64,000 bases of DNA. Origin: Siphonodentalium dalli. Lineage: Eukaryota; Mollusca; Scaphopoda; Gadilida; Siphonodentaliidae. The notes beneath the pieces were generated by a model. That model had not been told where the DNA came from and ran no database searches. It saw only the letters and a list, made by a program, of their open reading frames with translations. A program made the position numbers and the translations under genes. The stretch is taken from contig CP136061.1 in the NCBI GenBank assembly GCA_032622095.1, positions 96,905,345-96,969,344 of the forward strand, given 5' to 3'. Below, piece by piece: positions 12,601 to 27,600 of the stretch. The stretch's first letter is position 1, and each line of letters starts with the position of its first letter.

Positions 12601-15600
12601 AAAAAACATGGCCACCGGCAGCCATCTTAGATTTTACTCTTTGCATGACTAAATTCTTTGGCACGGCCTACAGGTCGTACCTTTGGTCAGATCATCATAA
12701 ATATTTTCATGGATGTTAACAATGACATGTAGATGGGAATAACTCATTTTGGGGTCATTCGGCAAAAAAACATGGCCGCCAGCAGCCATTTTGGATTTTA
12801 CTCTTTGTATGACTAAATCCTTTAGCACGGGCTACAGGTCGTACCTTTAGTCTGATCATCATGTAATTTGTCATGGCTGTTGAAATTGGAATGTAGATGG
12901 GAACGAGTCATTTTGTGGTCATTCGGATTAACAACATGGCCGCCAGCGGCCATCTTGGATTTCAAAATTCAATCCATTAGCACGGGCTACAAGTCGTACC
13001 TTTGGTCCAATCTTTATGAAATTTGTCATGAATGTTGACATTTTGATGTAGATGGGAACGAGTTGTTTTGGGGTCATTCGGAAAAAAAACATGGCCGCCA
13101 GCAGCCATTTTGGATTTTACTCTTTGTATGACTAAATCCTTTAGCACGGGCTACAGGTCGTACCTTTAGTCTGATCATCATGAAATTTTTCATGGCTGTT
13201 GAAATTGGAATGTAAATGGGAACGAGTCATTTTGGGGTCATTCGGACAAACAACATGGCCGCCAGCGGCCATCTTGGATTTCAAAATTCAATCCATTAGC
13301 ACGGGCTACAGGTCGTACCTTTGGTCCAATCTTTATGAAATTTGTCATGAATGTTGACATTGTCATGTAGATGGGAACGAGTTGTTTTGGGGTCATTCGG
13401 CAAAAAACATGGCCACCAGCCGCCATTTTGGATTTCAAAATTCAATCCATTGGCGCGGGCTACAGGTCATACTGCTCATCTGATCATCATGAAATTTGTC
13501 ATGGATGTTAATATTGACAGGTAGATGGGAACGAGTCATTTTGGGATCATTCGGCCAAAATAAATGGCCACCAGAAGCCATCTTGGATTTAACTCGTTGC
13601 ATGATTAAATCCTTTGGCGCGGCCTACAGGTCGTAGCTTTGGTCAGATCTTCATGAAATTTGTTACGGATGTTAACAATGACATGTAGATGGGAATTATT
13701 CATTTTGGAGTCATTTGGCAAAAAAACATGGCTGCCAGCAGCCATCTTGGATTTTACTCTTTGCATGACTAAATCCTTTGACACAGGCTACAGGTCGTAT
13801 AATTTATCAGATCATCATGAAATTTGTATTGGATGTTAATAATGACATGTGAATGGGAACGAGTCTTTTTGGGGTCATTTGGCAAACAAACATGGCTGCC
13901 AGCGGCCATCTTAGATTTTACTCTTTGCATAACTAGGCCTTTCAACTTTCCACATTCCTAATCACTCCATTGACTTTAACACATGAAATTATTCCCTTTC
14001 CAAGTTGAGCTACAGTGTCATTGACACTTTCATTTTGTTGCAATCTCGGTTGCTAACCGGAAGTCACGTGACAATTTCTCCAAAATCTATACCCGTGATC
14101 TTGAAAAATCACTGATGGATATAGAAAAAATTATATGACGTCATTCACCTGCCTTAGGTATAAGCACCCTTGGTGGTTGCTATTATATGCTAACTCATAA
14201 AATAGTGGAAAATTACCGTAACGTAGATCATCGTATATGTACATGTATCTCTTAGAAGCCACAGTGAAATACGATTTCAGTAATATACTGTATAGCTTTC
14301 GTTATTTCACTGTAGCTTGTCGGCGGTTTACGCGAGCGCGAATCAACACGCCCAGTATATACACATCGGACTCTAATAACAAAAAATACATACAATAAAA
14401 TGCTCTAATTAATCGACCTCTTAACCACAGCAGAATTATGGGTAACTGTTCAGGATTTAGTCGGAAATATGACTTGTTGCCATTCATCGGAAAGCTCTTC
14501 AGGATTTAGTCGGAAATATGGCTTGTTGCCATTCATCGAAAAGCTCTCGGGGAGAGCTTTCCGATGAATGGCAACAAGCCATATTTCCGACTAAATTCTG
14601 AAAGTTACCCATAATTATGCTGTGGTTAAGAAGTCGATTACTTAGAGCATTACTGTACAGTGTTTTTGTTTTAATACCTGAACATCTCCTTCGTGTCTGC
14701 AGTGAAATGTCGTATTTTCACTCGGGGCTTGTATCCGCTCGTGAAAATTCGATATTTCTTTCGGCACACTCATGAGATATTTCAGTATTTAAAAAAAGCT
14801 CTAGGTATTCTCTATGTATATCTGGAAATGGAATTGGAAAGATAGATGATGATCCAGTGAAAAAGTATTAGCAATTCACGACTCTCTTGATTTTATTTAG
14901 GCTGGAACATAAGATACAACGGTGGGTGTATAAACTGTATACACTATAAAGACATTTTGCAATGTGCCTGTATCAATTTGCGCTGAATTGATCACTGCTT
15001 GTCGCGTGGTTTCGTGCAAAAAGAAACGTGAGAAAAGACACCCAGCATCTTAAAGATGGATTATCTCTTTAAATAACAAATTTGAAATAGTTGCGTGGGT
15101 ATAAAATAATAAATATGAACTGAAGACCCATCAGGCTGTCCGGAAAGGCTTCTATCAATTAATAATGATTTTATTTCGAATATTTTATTGGGACCGTTTA
15201 TTTGTCTATTTTTAGAACAGACCATTCGGGTGATACCATATAGCGATAGAGAGCATTAGGCTGTTCCTATGGCTACGTACCGAACGTCAAATGTCCCAGA
15301 TTGATTGGTTGTATTGTTTTATTCCATAGTTATAAGCGATAATGGGTATAATTAACGTTTATTTTTGACAAAATAAAATAATATTTCTGGTCTCTGTTAA
15401 TAGTAACTACTATTGTTCGTTAGCTAAACAACCACACCTTTTTAGACCAGAAAATATTCGAAATAAAATTAATATTAATCGATAGAAGCATTTCAGGACA
15501 GGAGTCCTCGATTGAGATCTAATATTTTATACCCCGGTAACTATATAATACATGTTTACAAAGAGATAATCCACCATTAAAGTCACATACAAAATAGATT

Positions 15601-18600
15601 TTAAATTAGTCATATGCTAATTATTAGTACAATAATTGTTCTTCTTCTAATTTTCGAGTGAAATTTCAACGGAGTTTCACTGGGTATTCAGCTTGATTTG
15701 AATGAATGGTTTATTACTCAGACACAATATGTGTAACATACCCCGCCGGGGTATATACGCGAGTACAAAAGTGTACAGAAAGTGAAACGCACTTGTTTTT
15801 CATTGGGTTGGGCATATCTGAGCTGATTTCAATACGAACACCCGTCGATATTTTGAAACTGTATCAGGAGTCGGGAGACCGTACCTAAATCCAGCCATTT
15901 ATAAGGCCATCTCCTACTATACTCATCAAATATTATCAAAAAAATGAATTATATGAGTCAAGAACGAGAGTTTAACTACAGACACGTACGCAAAGTACCA
16001 CGTATAACAACCTGATACTTATAACTAAAATGAATAAAAGGATTAAGCTATTTACTCATTTCCATTTATATAATGACCACGTTGTTTTACACCATTCATC
16101 GAGTACATTAGTGTAGTTTGAACTCATCCCTGAGTCAAATTCATTCATGTGTTGCATTGTTTCTGATGAATATAGTAGATTAGGAGATAGCTTTATTATA
16201 GAATGACCTGATTTAGATACCATCTCCCTTTAAGCATGCAACCATGCATAACTCCATATGCGCATTCAACGCAGCTATGGCGTAACATACATAACGCCAA
16301 AGGGTGAAAGTTGCCGACAAATTAAGCAAGTATTAAGCCATGCATGCAGTAATTCAGAGTACCTTTTGTGTTGGTTATTAATGCACAACGTCTGCTATTA
16401 TGTTTTTCCAACATGGCCAAGTACTTATGTACTGAACGAAAACCATTGGGCACCATTAATTGCATGTTTACTGCATCACCATTAGCGTATCCGAAATTAT
16501 GCATTCAAGTATACCCCACCTATCTTAAAGACAGTTAGATCAAATTTATTGAATATAATTACGGGACTGGGATAGATAGTGGTTACGCGGTTGTGCACAT
16601 GTTTTACCTCATATATCGCGCGTGCTGCTTTCAAAGGAGCGAAGAATGCGACCATGTTGTCATCGTTTGACAACAGATTATTAATGTGTAGATGGCGCCC
16701 CCTCGCAGCATGGGATTGTGCTTGTACGCGCTCTGCTGCCCACGAGTATGCTACTGTCATGATTGTGTTACTGCTGTCATGAGTGTGTTACTGCTGTCAT
16801 GAGTGTGTTACTGCTGTCATGAGTGTGTTACTGTCATGATTATGAGTATGTCACTGTCATTGGCATGTTACCGTCATGAGTATGCGCATGTTACTGTCAT
16901 GAATATGTTAATGCCATGAGTAAGAGTAGGAGTATGTTACTGTCATGAGTATGTTGCTGTCATGAGTATGTTACTGTCATGAGTAAGACTAGGAGTATGT
17001 TACTGTCATGAGTATGTTGCTGTCATGAGTATGTTACTGTCATGAGTATTAGCGTGTTACTGCCATGAATATGTTACTGCCATGAGTAAGAGTAGGAGTA
17101 TGTTACTGTCATGAGTATGTTGCTGTCATGAGTATGTTACTGTCATGAGTATGTTACTGTCATGAGTATGTTACTGTCATGAGTATGAGTATGCTACTGG
17201 CATGGTATGTTACCGTCATGAGTATGTTATTGTCATGAGTAAGACTAGGAGTATGTTACTGTCATGAGTAGGAGTATGTTACTGTCATGAGTATGTTCCT
17301 GTCATGAGTATGTTACTGTCATGAGTAAGAGTATGCATATGTTACTGTCATGAGTATGTTACTGCCATGAGTATGTTACTGCCATGAGTAAGACTAGTAT
17401 GCTACTGCCATGAGTATGTCACTGCCATGAGTATGAGTATGTTACTGTCATGAGTATGTTAATGTCGTGAGTATGAGTATGTTACTGTCATGAGTATGTT
17501 ACTGTCATGAGTATGTTTCTGTCATGAGTATGTTTCTGTCATGAGTATGTTACTGTCATGAGTATGAGTATGTTACTGTCATGAGTGTGTTACTGCCATG
17601 AGCATGTTACTGTCATGAGTAAGAGTAGGAGTATGTTACTGTCATGAGTATGAGTATGTTACTGTCATGAGTATGTTACTGTCATGAGTATGTTACTGTC
17701 ATGAGTATGTTTCTGTCATGAGTATGTTACTGTCATGAGTATGAGTATGTTACTGTCATGAGTGTGTTACTGCCATGAGCATGTTACTGTCATGAGTAAG
17801 AGTAGGAGTATGCTACTGCCATGAGTATGGGTATGTTCCTGTCATGAGTATGTTACTGTCATGAGTGTGCTACTGCCGTGAGTATGTTACTGTCATGAGT
17901 ATGTTACTGTCATGAGTAGGGATGTGTTACTGTCATGAGTATGTTACTGTCATGAGTAGGGATGTGCTACTGCCGTGAGTATGTTACTGTCATGAGTATG
18001 TTACTGTCATGAGTATGTTACTGTCATGAGTATGTTACTGTCATGAGTATGTTACTGTCATGAGTATGTTACTGTCATGAGTATGTTACTGTCATGAGTA
18101 TGTTACTGTCATGAGTATGTTACTGTCATGAGTATGTTACTGTCATGAGTATGTTACTGTCATGAGTATGTTACTGTCATGAGTATGTTACTGTCATGAG
18201 TAGGGATGTGTTACTGTCATGAGTATGTTACTGTCATGAGTAGGGATGTGTTACTGTCATGAGTATGTTACTGTCATGATTATGTTACTGTCATGAGTAT
18301 GAGTAAGTTACTGTTGTGTGTGTGTTACCGTCATGAGTATGTTACTGACATGAGTAAGAGTAGGAGTATGTTAGTGTCATGAGTATGTTACTGTCATGAG
18401 TAGGGATGTGTTACTGTCATGAGTATGTTACTGTCATGATTATGTTACTGTCATGAGTATGAGTAAGTTACTGTTGTGTGTGTGTTACCGTCATGAGTAT
18501 GTTACTGTCATGAGTATGTTACTGTCATGAGTATGAGTATGTTACTGTCATGAGTATGTTACTGACATGAGTAAGAGTAGGAGTATGTTAGTGTCATGAG

Positions 18601-21600
18601 TATGTTACCGTCATGAGTATGTTACTGACATGAGTAAGAGTAGGAGTATGTTAGTGTCATGAGTATGTTACTGTCATGAGTAGGGATGTGCTACTGCCGT
18701 GAGTATGTTACTGTCATGAGTATGTTACTGTCATGAGTATGTTACTGTCATGAGTATGTTACTGTCATGAGTATGTTACTGTCATGAGTATGTTACTGTC
18801 ATGAGTATGTTACTGTCATGAGTATGTTACTGTCATGAGTATGTTACTGTCATGAGTATGTTACTGTCATGAGTAGGGATGTGTTACTGTCATGAGTATG
18901 TTACTGTCATGAGTAGGGATGTGTTACTGTCATGAGTATGTTACTGTCATGATTATGTTACTGTCATGAGTATGAGTAAGTTACTGTTGTGTGTGTGTTA
19001 CCGTCATGAGTATGTTACTGACATGAGTAAGAGTAGGAGTATGTTAGTGTCATGAGTATGTTACTGTCATGAGTAGGGATGTGTTACTGTCATGAGTATG
19101 TTACTGTCATGATTATGTTACTGTCATGAGTATGAGTAAGTTACTGTTGTGTGTGTGTTACCGTCATGAGTATGTTACTGTCATGAGTATGTTACTGTCA
19201 TGAGTATGAGTATGTTACTGTCATGAGTATGTTACTGACATGAGTAAGAGTAGGAGTATGTTAGTGTCATGAGTATGTTACCGTCATGAGTATGTTACTG
19301 ACATGAGTAAGAGTAGGAGTATGTTAGTGTCATGAGTATGTTACTGTCATGAGTAGGGATGTGTTACTGTCATGAGTATGTTACTGTCATGATTATGTTA
19401 CTGTCATGAGTATGAGTAAGTTACTGTTGTGTGTGTGTTACCGTCATGAGTATGTTACTGTCATGAGTATGTTACTGTCATGAGTATGAGTATGTTACTG
19501 TCATGAGTATGTTACTGACATGAGTAAGAGTAGGAGTATGTTAGTGTCATGAGTATGTTACTGTCATGAGTATGAGTAAGTTACTGTTGTGTGTGTGTTA
19601 CTATCATGAGTATGTTACTGACATGAGTAAGAGTAGGAGTATGTTAGTGTCATGAGTATGTTACTGTCATGAGTATGTTACTGTCATGAGTATGTTACTG
19701 TCATGAGTATGAGTAAGTTACTGTTGTGTGTGTGTTACCGTCATGAGTATGTTACTGACATGAGTAAGAGTAGGAGTATGTTAGTGTCATGAGTATGTTG
19801 CTGTCATGAGTATGAGTAAGTTGCTGTCATGAGTATGTTACTGTCATGAGTATGTTACTGTCATGAGTAAGACTAGGAGTAAGTTGCTGTCATGAGTATG
19901 TTACTGTCATGAGTATGTTACTGTCACGAGTAAGACTAGGAGTATGTTACTGTCATGAGTATGTTACTGTCATGAGTATGTTACTGTCATGAGTATGAGT
20001 ATGTTGCTGTCATGAGTATGAGTACGAGTATGTTTCTGTCATGAATATGTTACTGTCATGAGTATGTTACTGTCATGAGTATGTTACTGTCATGAGTATG
20101 TTACTGTCATGAGTATGAGTACGAGTATGTTACTGTCATGAGTATGAGTACGAGTATGTTACTGTCATGAGTATGAGTGTTACTGTCATGAGTATGTTAC
20201 TGTCATGAGTATGAGTGTTACTGTCATGAGTATGTTACTGTCATGGGTATGAGTGTTACTGTCATGAGTAAGAGTATGTTACTGTTATGAGTATGAGTGT
20301 GTTGCTGGCATGAATAGGAGTACGTTAGTTTCATGAGTATGTTGCTGTCATGAGTATGCTGCTGTCATGAGTATGCTGCTGTCATGAATATGTTACTGTC
20401 ATGAGTATGTTGCTGTAATGAGTATGTTACTGCCATGAATATGAGTGTATTACTTGCATGAGTATGTTACTGTCATGAGTATGTTACTGTCATGAGTATG
20501 AGTGTGTTACTGACATGAGTATGAGTACGAGTATTTTTCTGTCATGAGTATAAGTGTTACTGTCATGAGTATGAGTGTTACTGTCATGAGTATGAGTGTT
20601 ACTGTCATGAGTATGTTACTGTCATGAGTATGAGTGTTACTGTCATGAGTAAGAGTGTTACTGTCATGAGTATGAGTGTTACTGTCATGAGTATGTTACT
20701 GTCATGAGTATGAGTGTTACTGTCATGAGTAAGAGTGTTACTGGCATGAGTATGAGTGTTACTGTCATGAGTATGTTACTGTCATGAGTATGAGTGTTAC
20801 TGTCATGAGTAAGAGTATGTTACTGTTCTGAGTATGAATGTCACTGTCATGAGTATGCGTATGTTACTGGCATGAGTATGTTACTGTCATGAGTATGAGT
20901 AGGAGTATGTTAGTCACGAGTATATAACTGCCATGAGTATGGGTATGTTACTGTCATTTCGGCCAATTTGGCCGGTTACTTCATGTGACTTTTTCATCTG
21001 ACGTGTGTGTCGGAATAATGATATGGAGGATTTATGTAAATGTTAGCCCAAACTACATTTCCAAGTAACGATGGTTTTGTTGTTTATTTTGAGGAATAAT
21101 ACCGCGTCAGATGAATTCAGCCCAAATATGTTAACAGTTGTCGTGTAAAACATTCGGCAGTAAGTTAGCGTTATTTAGTATTTGTGGATGTCCTTTAACA
21201 TGGGGAAAATAGACTACTGCGCTTGAACGAGCATGTGAATTGTCGTTTTTAATGTATAGCAACTTTATAATCAATAACAGAGGCATTCTCTGTCAAACAA
21301 GGTCGCTCTATTTACGATACCAATTGGGGAACTTTGTAAAGTAAATTACGCGTAAACTTAACCTGCTGCAAATAGAAAAGGTGTCGGAATCGGCGTACTC
21401 GCCCCATGGGCTAACTCGCCCAATCGGCGCGTGCCAACTCGGAATAAAAGGCCAACTCGGAATAAAAGATGCATACGGGGTGTTATATGGCGTTTGGTCC
21501 GTTGTTTCTCAATGAATATTATTGAAATTTGGTGTATATGTCCGGGCTGGGACATGGAATACAACAACGTTTGAATTGTTTTTAAATTTACAATTTGTTG

Positions 21601-24600
21601 ATTTTATTCATTTTGTTTTCGTTCTGAAACACACTATAAAGTGTATATAATATAATAACGAACACGAGACATACATAATTTATGAACTGTTAACAAAAGA
21701 TATCAAATTCAATACATGACAAAGATGACTCAGTGGAGTTTATAAAGTGAACATAAAAACATTGAGGTAAGAATCTGTTTAAGGAATTCAACTTTATTTA
21801 ATGATAATAAACACATAAATTAAAATAACAAACATGAGACATACATGATTTATAAACTGTTAACAACAGATATCAAACTCAATACATGACAAAGATGACT
21901 CAGTGAAGTTTATAAAGTGAACATAAAAATATTAAGGTAAAAATCTTTTTAAGCATTACTAAACCGTTTAGCACAGTCCACTTCACTCATCCGATCATCA
22001 CTAAACTTCATATTTATCTTGATATTGATCTATCAGATGAGAGCTATCAAATATTTTTTTAATTTTATAGGAAAAAATGGTCGCCAGCGGCCATATTGCA
22101 TTTACGTTATATGTTATCGCGTCATGTCGATATCTAGTATTACTTAGAAATTTCACCTTTCCAGATTCATAATTGCTCCATTGACTGTAACAGATGGAAT
22201 TATTCCCCTCTTCGGATAGAGTGTCACTGAAACTTTATTTTGTCAGACTGTCTGTATAGTCACTGATTATATATGGCAATAATCTGTAATAAGATGTAGC
22301 ACTATTTTATTTTATATTTACATGCAGTGCTGTTTTTATACAACAATTATAATCCCCCCTAGATCATCATGTGATCGACCATACATCGCGCGAGGACCTG
22401 GTTGAATTAAGGGGGGTTTTTATGGATAACTTCTGTCCTCAAGCTAGATTATACTTATGACATTTAATGGCATGTTTCTAACATGGAGGGTTAGATATGC
22501 GTGAGACACCACCACTCTTCAATTCACACCAAGTTATCAGCTGTCATATTCGGATATTAGAACCCATAGCCATGATATATGGTTTATTTTGTGTATACTA
22601 GTAATATTGTTATTTTCAGTACCTTTATATACCAGTACTGTGTATAACAATGCATATACATTAATCCATGTATACATGTATATTGATTCAACGGATTCGG
22701 TGGTTTTGTCCATCAGTCTATCAAATTTGCGGGGAAAACATGGCCACAAGCAGTACACCCTGTTAAATTTCGAATTTGAATCAATTGGCGCACCCTGCAG
22801 CCAGCTTTTATTGGAGAACTTTTTCTCATGTGGATAGTTTGGGTCACCGCTAGATGTGAGCCATGTTTTGTTCTCAAGCTGTCCTTGTGAAGACATCACT
22901 GCCAGCGGTGATCTTGAATTTTACTATTTTTATGGCTAAATAATTTGGTTGATCCTACAGACGACACCCCTTGTCCGATCGTCACCAGATTCCACAATGA
23001 TCTTCTGGATAACCAGGGGGAGAGTAATCTAATTTTCCCGAATTTCGTTAAAAAACATTACCACAGGCAGCAATTTGGTATCTTACTGTTTGATCCTCTT
23101 TTGCGTGACTGAATTGTTTAGCAACTGTACAGTCATATCCCTCATCTGATAGTCACCACACTTTATATTGATCTTCGGGCTGACAACTAGATGGGAGCTA
23201 TCGAATGCTTTGAATTTTTTTGGAAAACATTGTCGCCAGCAGTCATCTTCTATTTTGCTTTTTATATACATGTATATCTCTTCATTCGGATAGCCAGTAT
23301 TACGTAGGTACTTCAACTTTCCGCATTCCTGTCATCATTTGAAATATAAAAATTTACCTGATACCATGCACCCTTCAAAATTTGTTTCGTCGTATCTATT
23401 TTAATGACCCGTATGGTAATATTGATACAGATATATTTGTCAAACATTTCTTTGTACAATATACAGGTATTTAGTTTGTAACTAAATCTAGAAATATATA
23501 ATAGTAGCTGGTGGACCCTACTTCGTCTGGGATGTTCCCCTCTGATTTTCGGAGAATTGCGCGATTTAACCTTGAATTGACCATTTTAAAGGTGAACGTC
23601 ATGTCGGGTCACGATTTGACCCGCCCAAAACACTCCCCGGACAAAAGTCACGACAAAAGTACCCGTCGAAATCCGCCCGGCTTTACCCGATTTGACAATT
23701 TTGAATGTCAAGATCAGGTCAGGGTCATAATTTGACCCACCCGAAACACTCCTGGGACAAAAGTAACAGTAGGTATTATATTTCGTTGAAATACTTCGTT
23801 TTACCAGATTTGACCTTGAATTGATCTTTTTGAATGTCAAAGTCAGGTCGGGATCAAGATTTGACCCGTCCAAATAGTCCAGAAACATGCCTACATCAGC
23901 ACGTTCGAGAACATGGTCCCACGTGAAATTGGACCCGTCAATATTGCTCCCGGGATCGAAGTAGTCCTACACACAAATTTTTAGTCGGAAACATGTCGGT
24001 CCAGAAACATGCCTATGAGCGAGGTCAAGTTGACACGTTAAATACCAAATCCGAGTCGGATCAGTCGAGCAGTGTTAGAGTCTATAACACATACACACAT
24101 GCATTCATGCATACACACATACATACAGACAGGTGTTCCAAAATGTATAATCGATAGCTACAACAATTCTATGGTAGATAGTTCACGGCCGACCTGATGC
24201 ATGCATCTTAGTTTTCTTGTGTGATGGTGTTGTGCGCACTCCGTTGACCATGTGTTTGTTACTGTCATATCGTGAACTCATTTCGTAAATACTGTAGTCC
24301 AAAAAGAGATCTTTCGCATTTTGAACGGCAGATAATTATTACGAATAGCTATTTTGTTGTCGTTTTTTTTTCGGACGGTCCAAAAACCTTTTCCCAGAAT
24401 TGACGACAATGAGTCCGTTTGTGAGACAATCGCGCTTGTAACTCGCAGCAAGTGGATTACAGAACATCGTGTCGTGATTATGTGGTACTTAAATATGCTG
24501 TCATCGGGTCATAACTTAGCGCTTTGCGCTTCGCAAGCGTCTCATGTTTCACGACGACAAATGATTTGATTTCCACTAATAGATCAAAAGTAAAGCCACA

Positions 24601-27600
24601 TGACGTTCACAATTTAAGGGCATAATCTCCGGGTCATCTCCCACATTGATGATCTGAGAAACAATCGCGAACTTGTTACTACATCTGTGACTTTTGTTGA
24701 AAATCCTAACTAAATAGGGAAAAACGACAACGAATATAAATATAAATTCTAGTGACGTAGTACCCTATTCGTAATAATTATATGCCGTCGTTCATTATAC
24801 GAAAGATCTCTAATGTGAGACGAAGTGTTAGCTCTTACAATGATTGCCCAGATATCGATTGATAACCAAAGGCAATTCACGAAATGAATATAAACATGTA
24901 AATAGAAAAGGTCATCATCATCATCTATATATAAAATAGTAGTATACATATATGTCCGTCGGTCTGTCCGTCTGTATGGCTTTCCGTCGGTCTATTCGAG
25001 ATTTCTCTCCCAGACCACTGGACCAATTTCAACCACATTTGGTGCGGTAACTCGGTGTTCCCCGTCGGATCTCATAACGGCGTTTATTTACAAAATAATT
25101 ATTTAAACAAAACAAAGTTTTTGTTAAATTGAGCAAGGTGTTCAATATGAAAAAAACAACTAATTTAATACAAAAATATATATAAATGTTAAAAGATAAA
25201 TATCGCCTTTACACCGCTGAATAAAGGCTCCCGAAGGGATCAGCTAGTCATATAAATTAAATGAAAATGTTTCTTTTGAATATACACCGTAGGTATCGTA
25301 TATTTATATGTCACAATTCGGCATCACATATATACTTCCCTTCCTAAAACGCCACACGTACGTTAAAATTAGATTAAATTCATGAAAGATATTGACAGGT
25401 TTGCTCTCACGTAGTCTTGCGCAGGTAATGGTAGAATTTACATAGTACTAAACCAAAATATGTATTGTGCAAAATAAAGCAGCTACATCTACATACATCT
25501 ACATCTCCTCAATCAGTAAAAGATAGGAAATATTCGAATATTCTGTTTTATATAGGTATTGTTGTATTGGTTATATACATTCACCTAAATACGCACCGAT
25601 TAGATAGCGAAATGTGCTTAATCAACGTTCATGATTAAATAGCGATTGATATTCAAACGGAGTAACAGGTGACACGCGAGGTTAGGATTACATTTAGAAA
25701 TTAGTATCCTGAGTTAATCGGAAGGGTGATAACTCTATATAGATAGAGTTATCGAACGTACTTTGACGAATTGAATTGTTTGGGAGAATTTACAAAACCA
25801 AAATTGATCGACTTTGGTTAAATATAAGCATTTAAAATCACTGCTTCAAACATCTCAGTTATTTCGTCAATTATCCTAGCCTCATGCCTATTATAACTCC
25901 CCGTGCCACATGTTATTACGATTTAATATCAATCGCTATCTAGTCGTGAACCCCGATTAAGTACCTTTGGATGTCCAATTGTATTGGTTGATACATTAGT
26001 AGCGTTAAGCGCCCGTTTCGTTTTACTCAGAGGGCAAAGAGACCCATACTGTGATATCGTCAGTATGTCACATTCCAATCACAATATTATTTTCTGTTAT
26101 TGGTGATTGAAAACATATCGATTTGTCTGCATAATGAAAGGGAAAGCTTTGCCAGTATTGTTTCCTGATATCAGCCTTTCATCTCTTGTGACTTCATCTC
26201 CGCTATTGCAATAGCGATAAATCTTCTATGACAATCAGATTAAATTATATTAGCGTGCGCAATCGTTGGTAACGGGAAAACTATCCATAAAAAGCACTCC
26301 GTAATTGCTCCCGAGAGGGCCAGCAGCTTGGGGATGAACCCCGTGACAACTGGATGATGGTTATTGCGTGCGTGAACGTAGGGACGTGACGATAGGTATG
26401 GGGTTGGCTTTTTTTCATAGAAATGGATTTGATTCTGGGAATAGTCATCGACTGAAACTTTCCATCGAAACACACCTAGTTTTATTTGATTAGACACCAG
26501 AATAATCAGTAAATTCTAAGTCTATGAAGTTTTCACATACAGACGTAAAATAGTCTGGAAAGTCTAAGTCAACAAGGACCATAACTCCGGTAAAATGAGT
26601 GCACATAACCCAAAATCTAACTTGACATGTATTCTCATGTAAGTAATCCATATACCAAACAATCTGATAACTACCAATTCTGACAGGAAACTGTATAACA
26701 CGAACAAACAAGGCAGAGGTATATTTCTTTATTAACACTTGTTCCTCAATAACATACTTTACTATAAGGGGTAGTTCCAGCTCAAGATTGCACGTTCTCT
26801 TGTGAACTGGTATCGCAATAATCATTGAAATAATTACCCGGGAAAAAATCCAGGATTGTAAATGAGGCAAAGCAAAATTGATCACAAAGTCACTGAAATC
26901 GTACAATATAGAGTTGGGAACTTCGCCTATATTGCGAAATACATTACCAAGGGACATGTATTAACTAAGACATATATTACCTACACAGCTTTTTTAATAG
27001 TATAAACATCCCTTCATAACGCAGAAAAGTTCCAATGTTTGGTCCTGGTGGAACAGGGGGGGGGGGGGTCGGAAAACATTCCCCAGACACGTATGTGCAT
27101 ATTTTGCTTTTAACCATTTTGGGTACCCACCCAAAATCGCAAATGTTTTTCCGTTTTTCAAACTTTTTTCCGACCAGTTTTTGACACCCACCCAAACTGA
27201 TTTCGGACTATCGGACACCACCCACCCCTACATACTTGTCTGCATTTTTGTCCGACCCCCACCCTCTGATGTCACTATTGATATGTAGCACCTCATTTTA
27301 AAGCATATAATAACCAGCAATAACAATTCATATCTTTAGATACCTTGATATTTTAGTTCATATTTGTATTAACTCATCCGTGACTACATGGGATGCTATA
27401 TATAGGAGCATATACCCGGTCTTCACTCATGATATACTTCTAATATCCACTCAAATACGCAGGTATTTCAAGATACCCCCTATTTCTGTTACCTGAACAG
27501 CATATCTGATTACTTTATTGAAAATAAATGTTTACTTGCCAAGTTATTTTATCATATTTATACAATTTGTACCTAGGGTTATGTCAGATTATATATGAGA

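Noticed and set aside
16748-20957. CRISPR-like appearance of the regular repeat array
   Set aside because: The units are contiguous 17-mers with no unique spacers, in a eukaryotic intron. This is a minisatellite.
26490-26957. 155-codon minus-strand ORF as a real gene
   Set aside because: No domain, codon or splice evidence. Kept in the feature list only at low confidence as the longest otherwise unexplained frame.
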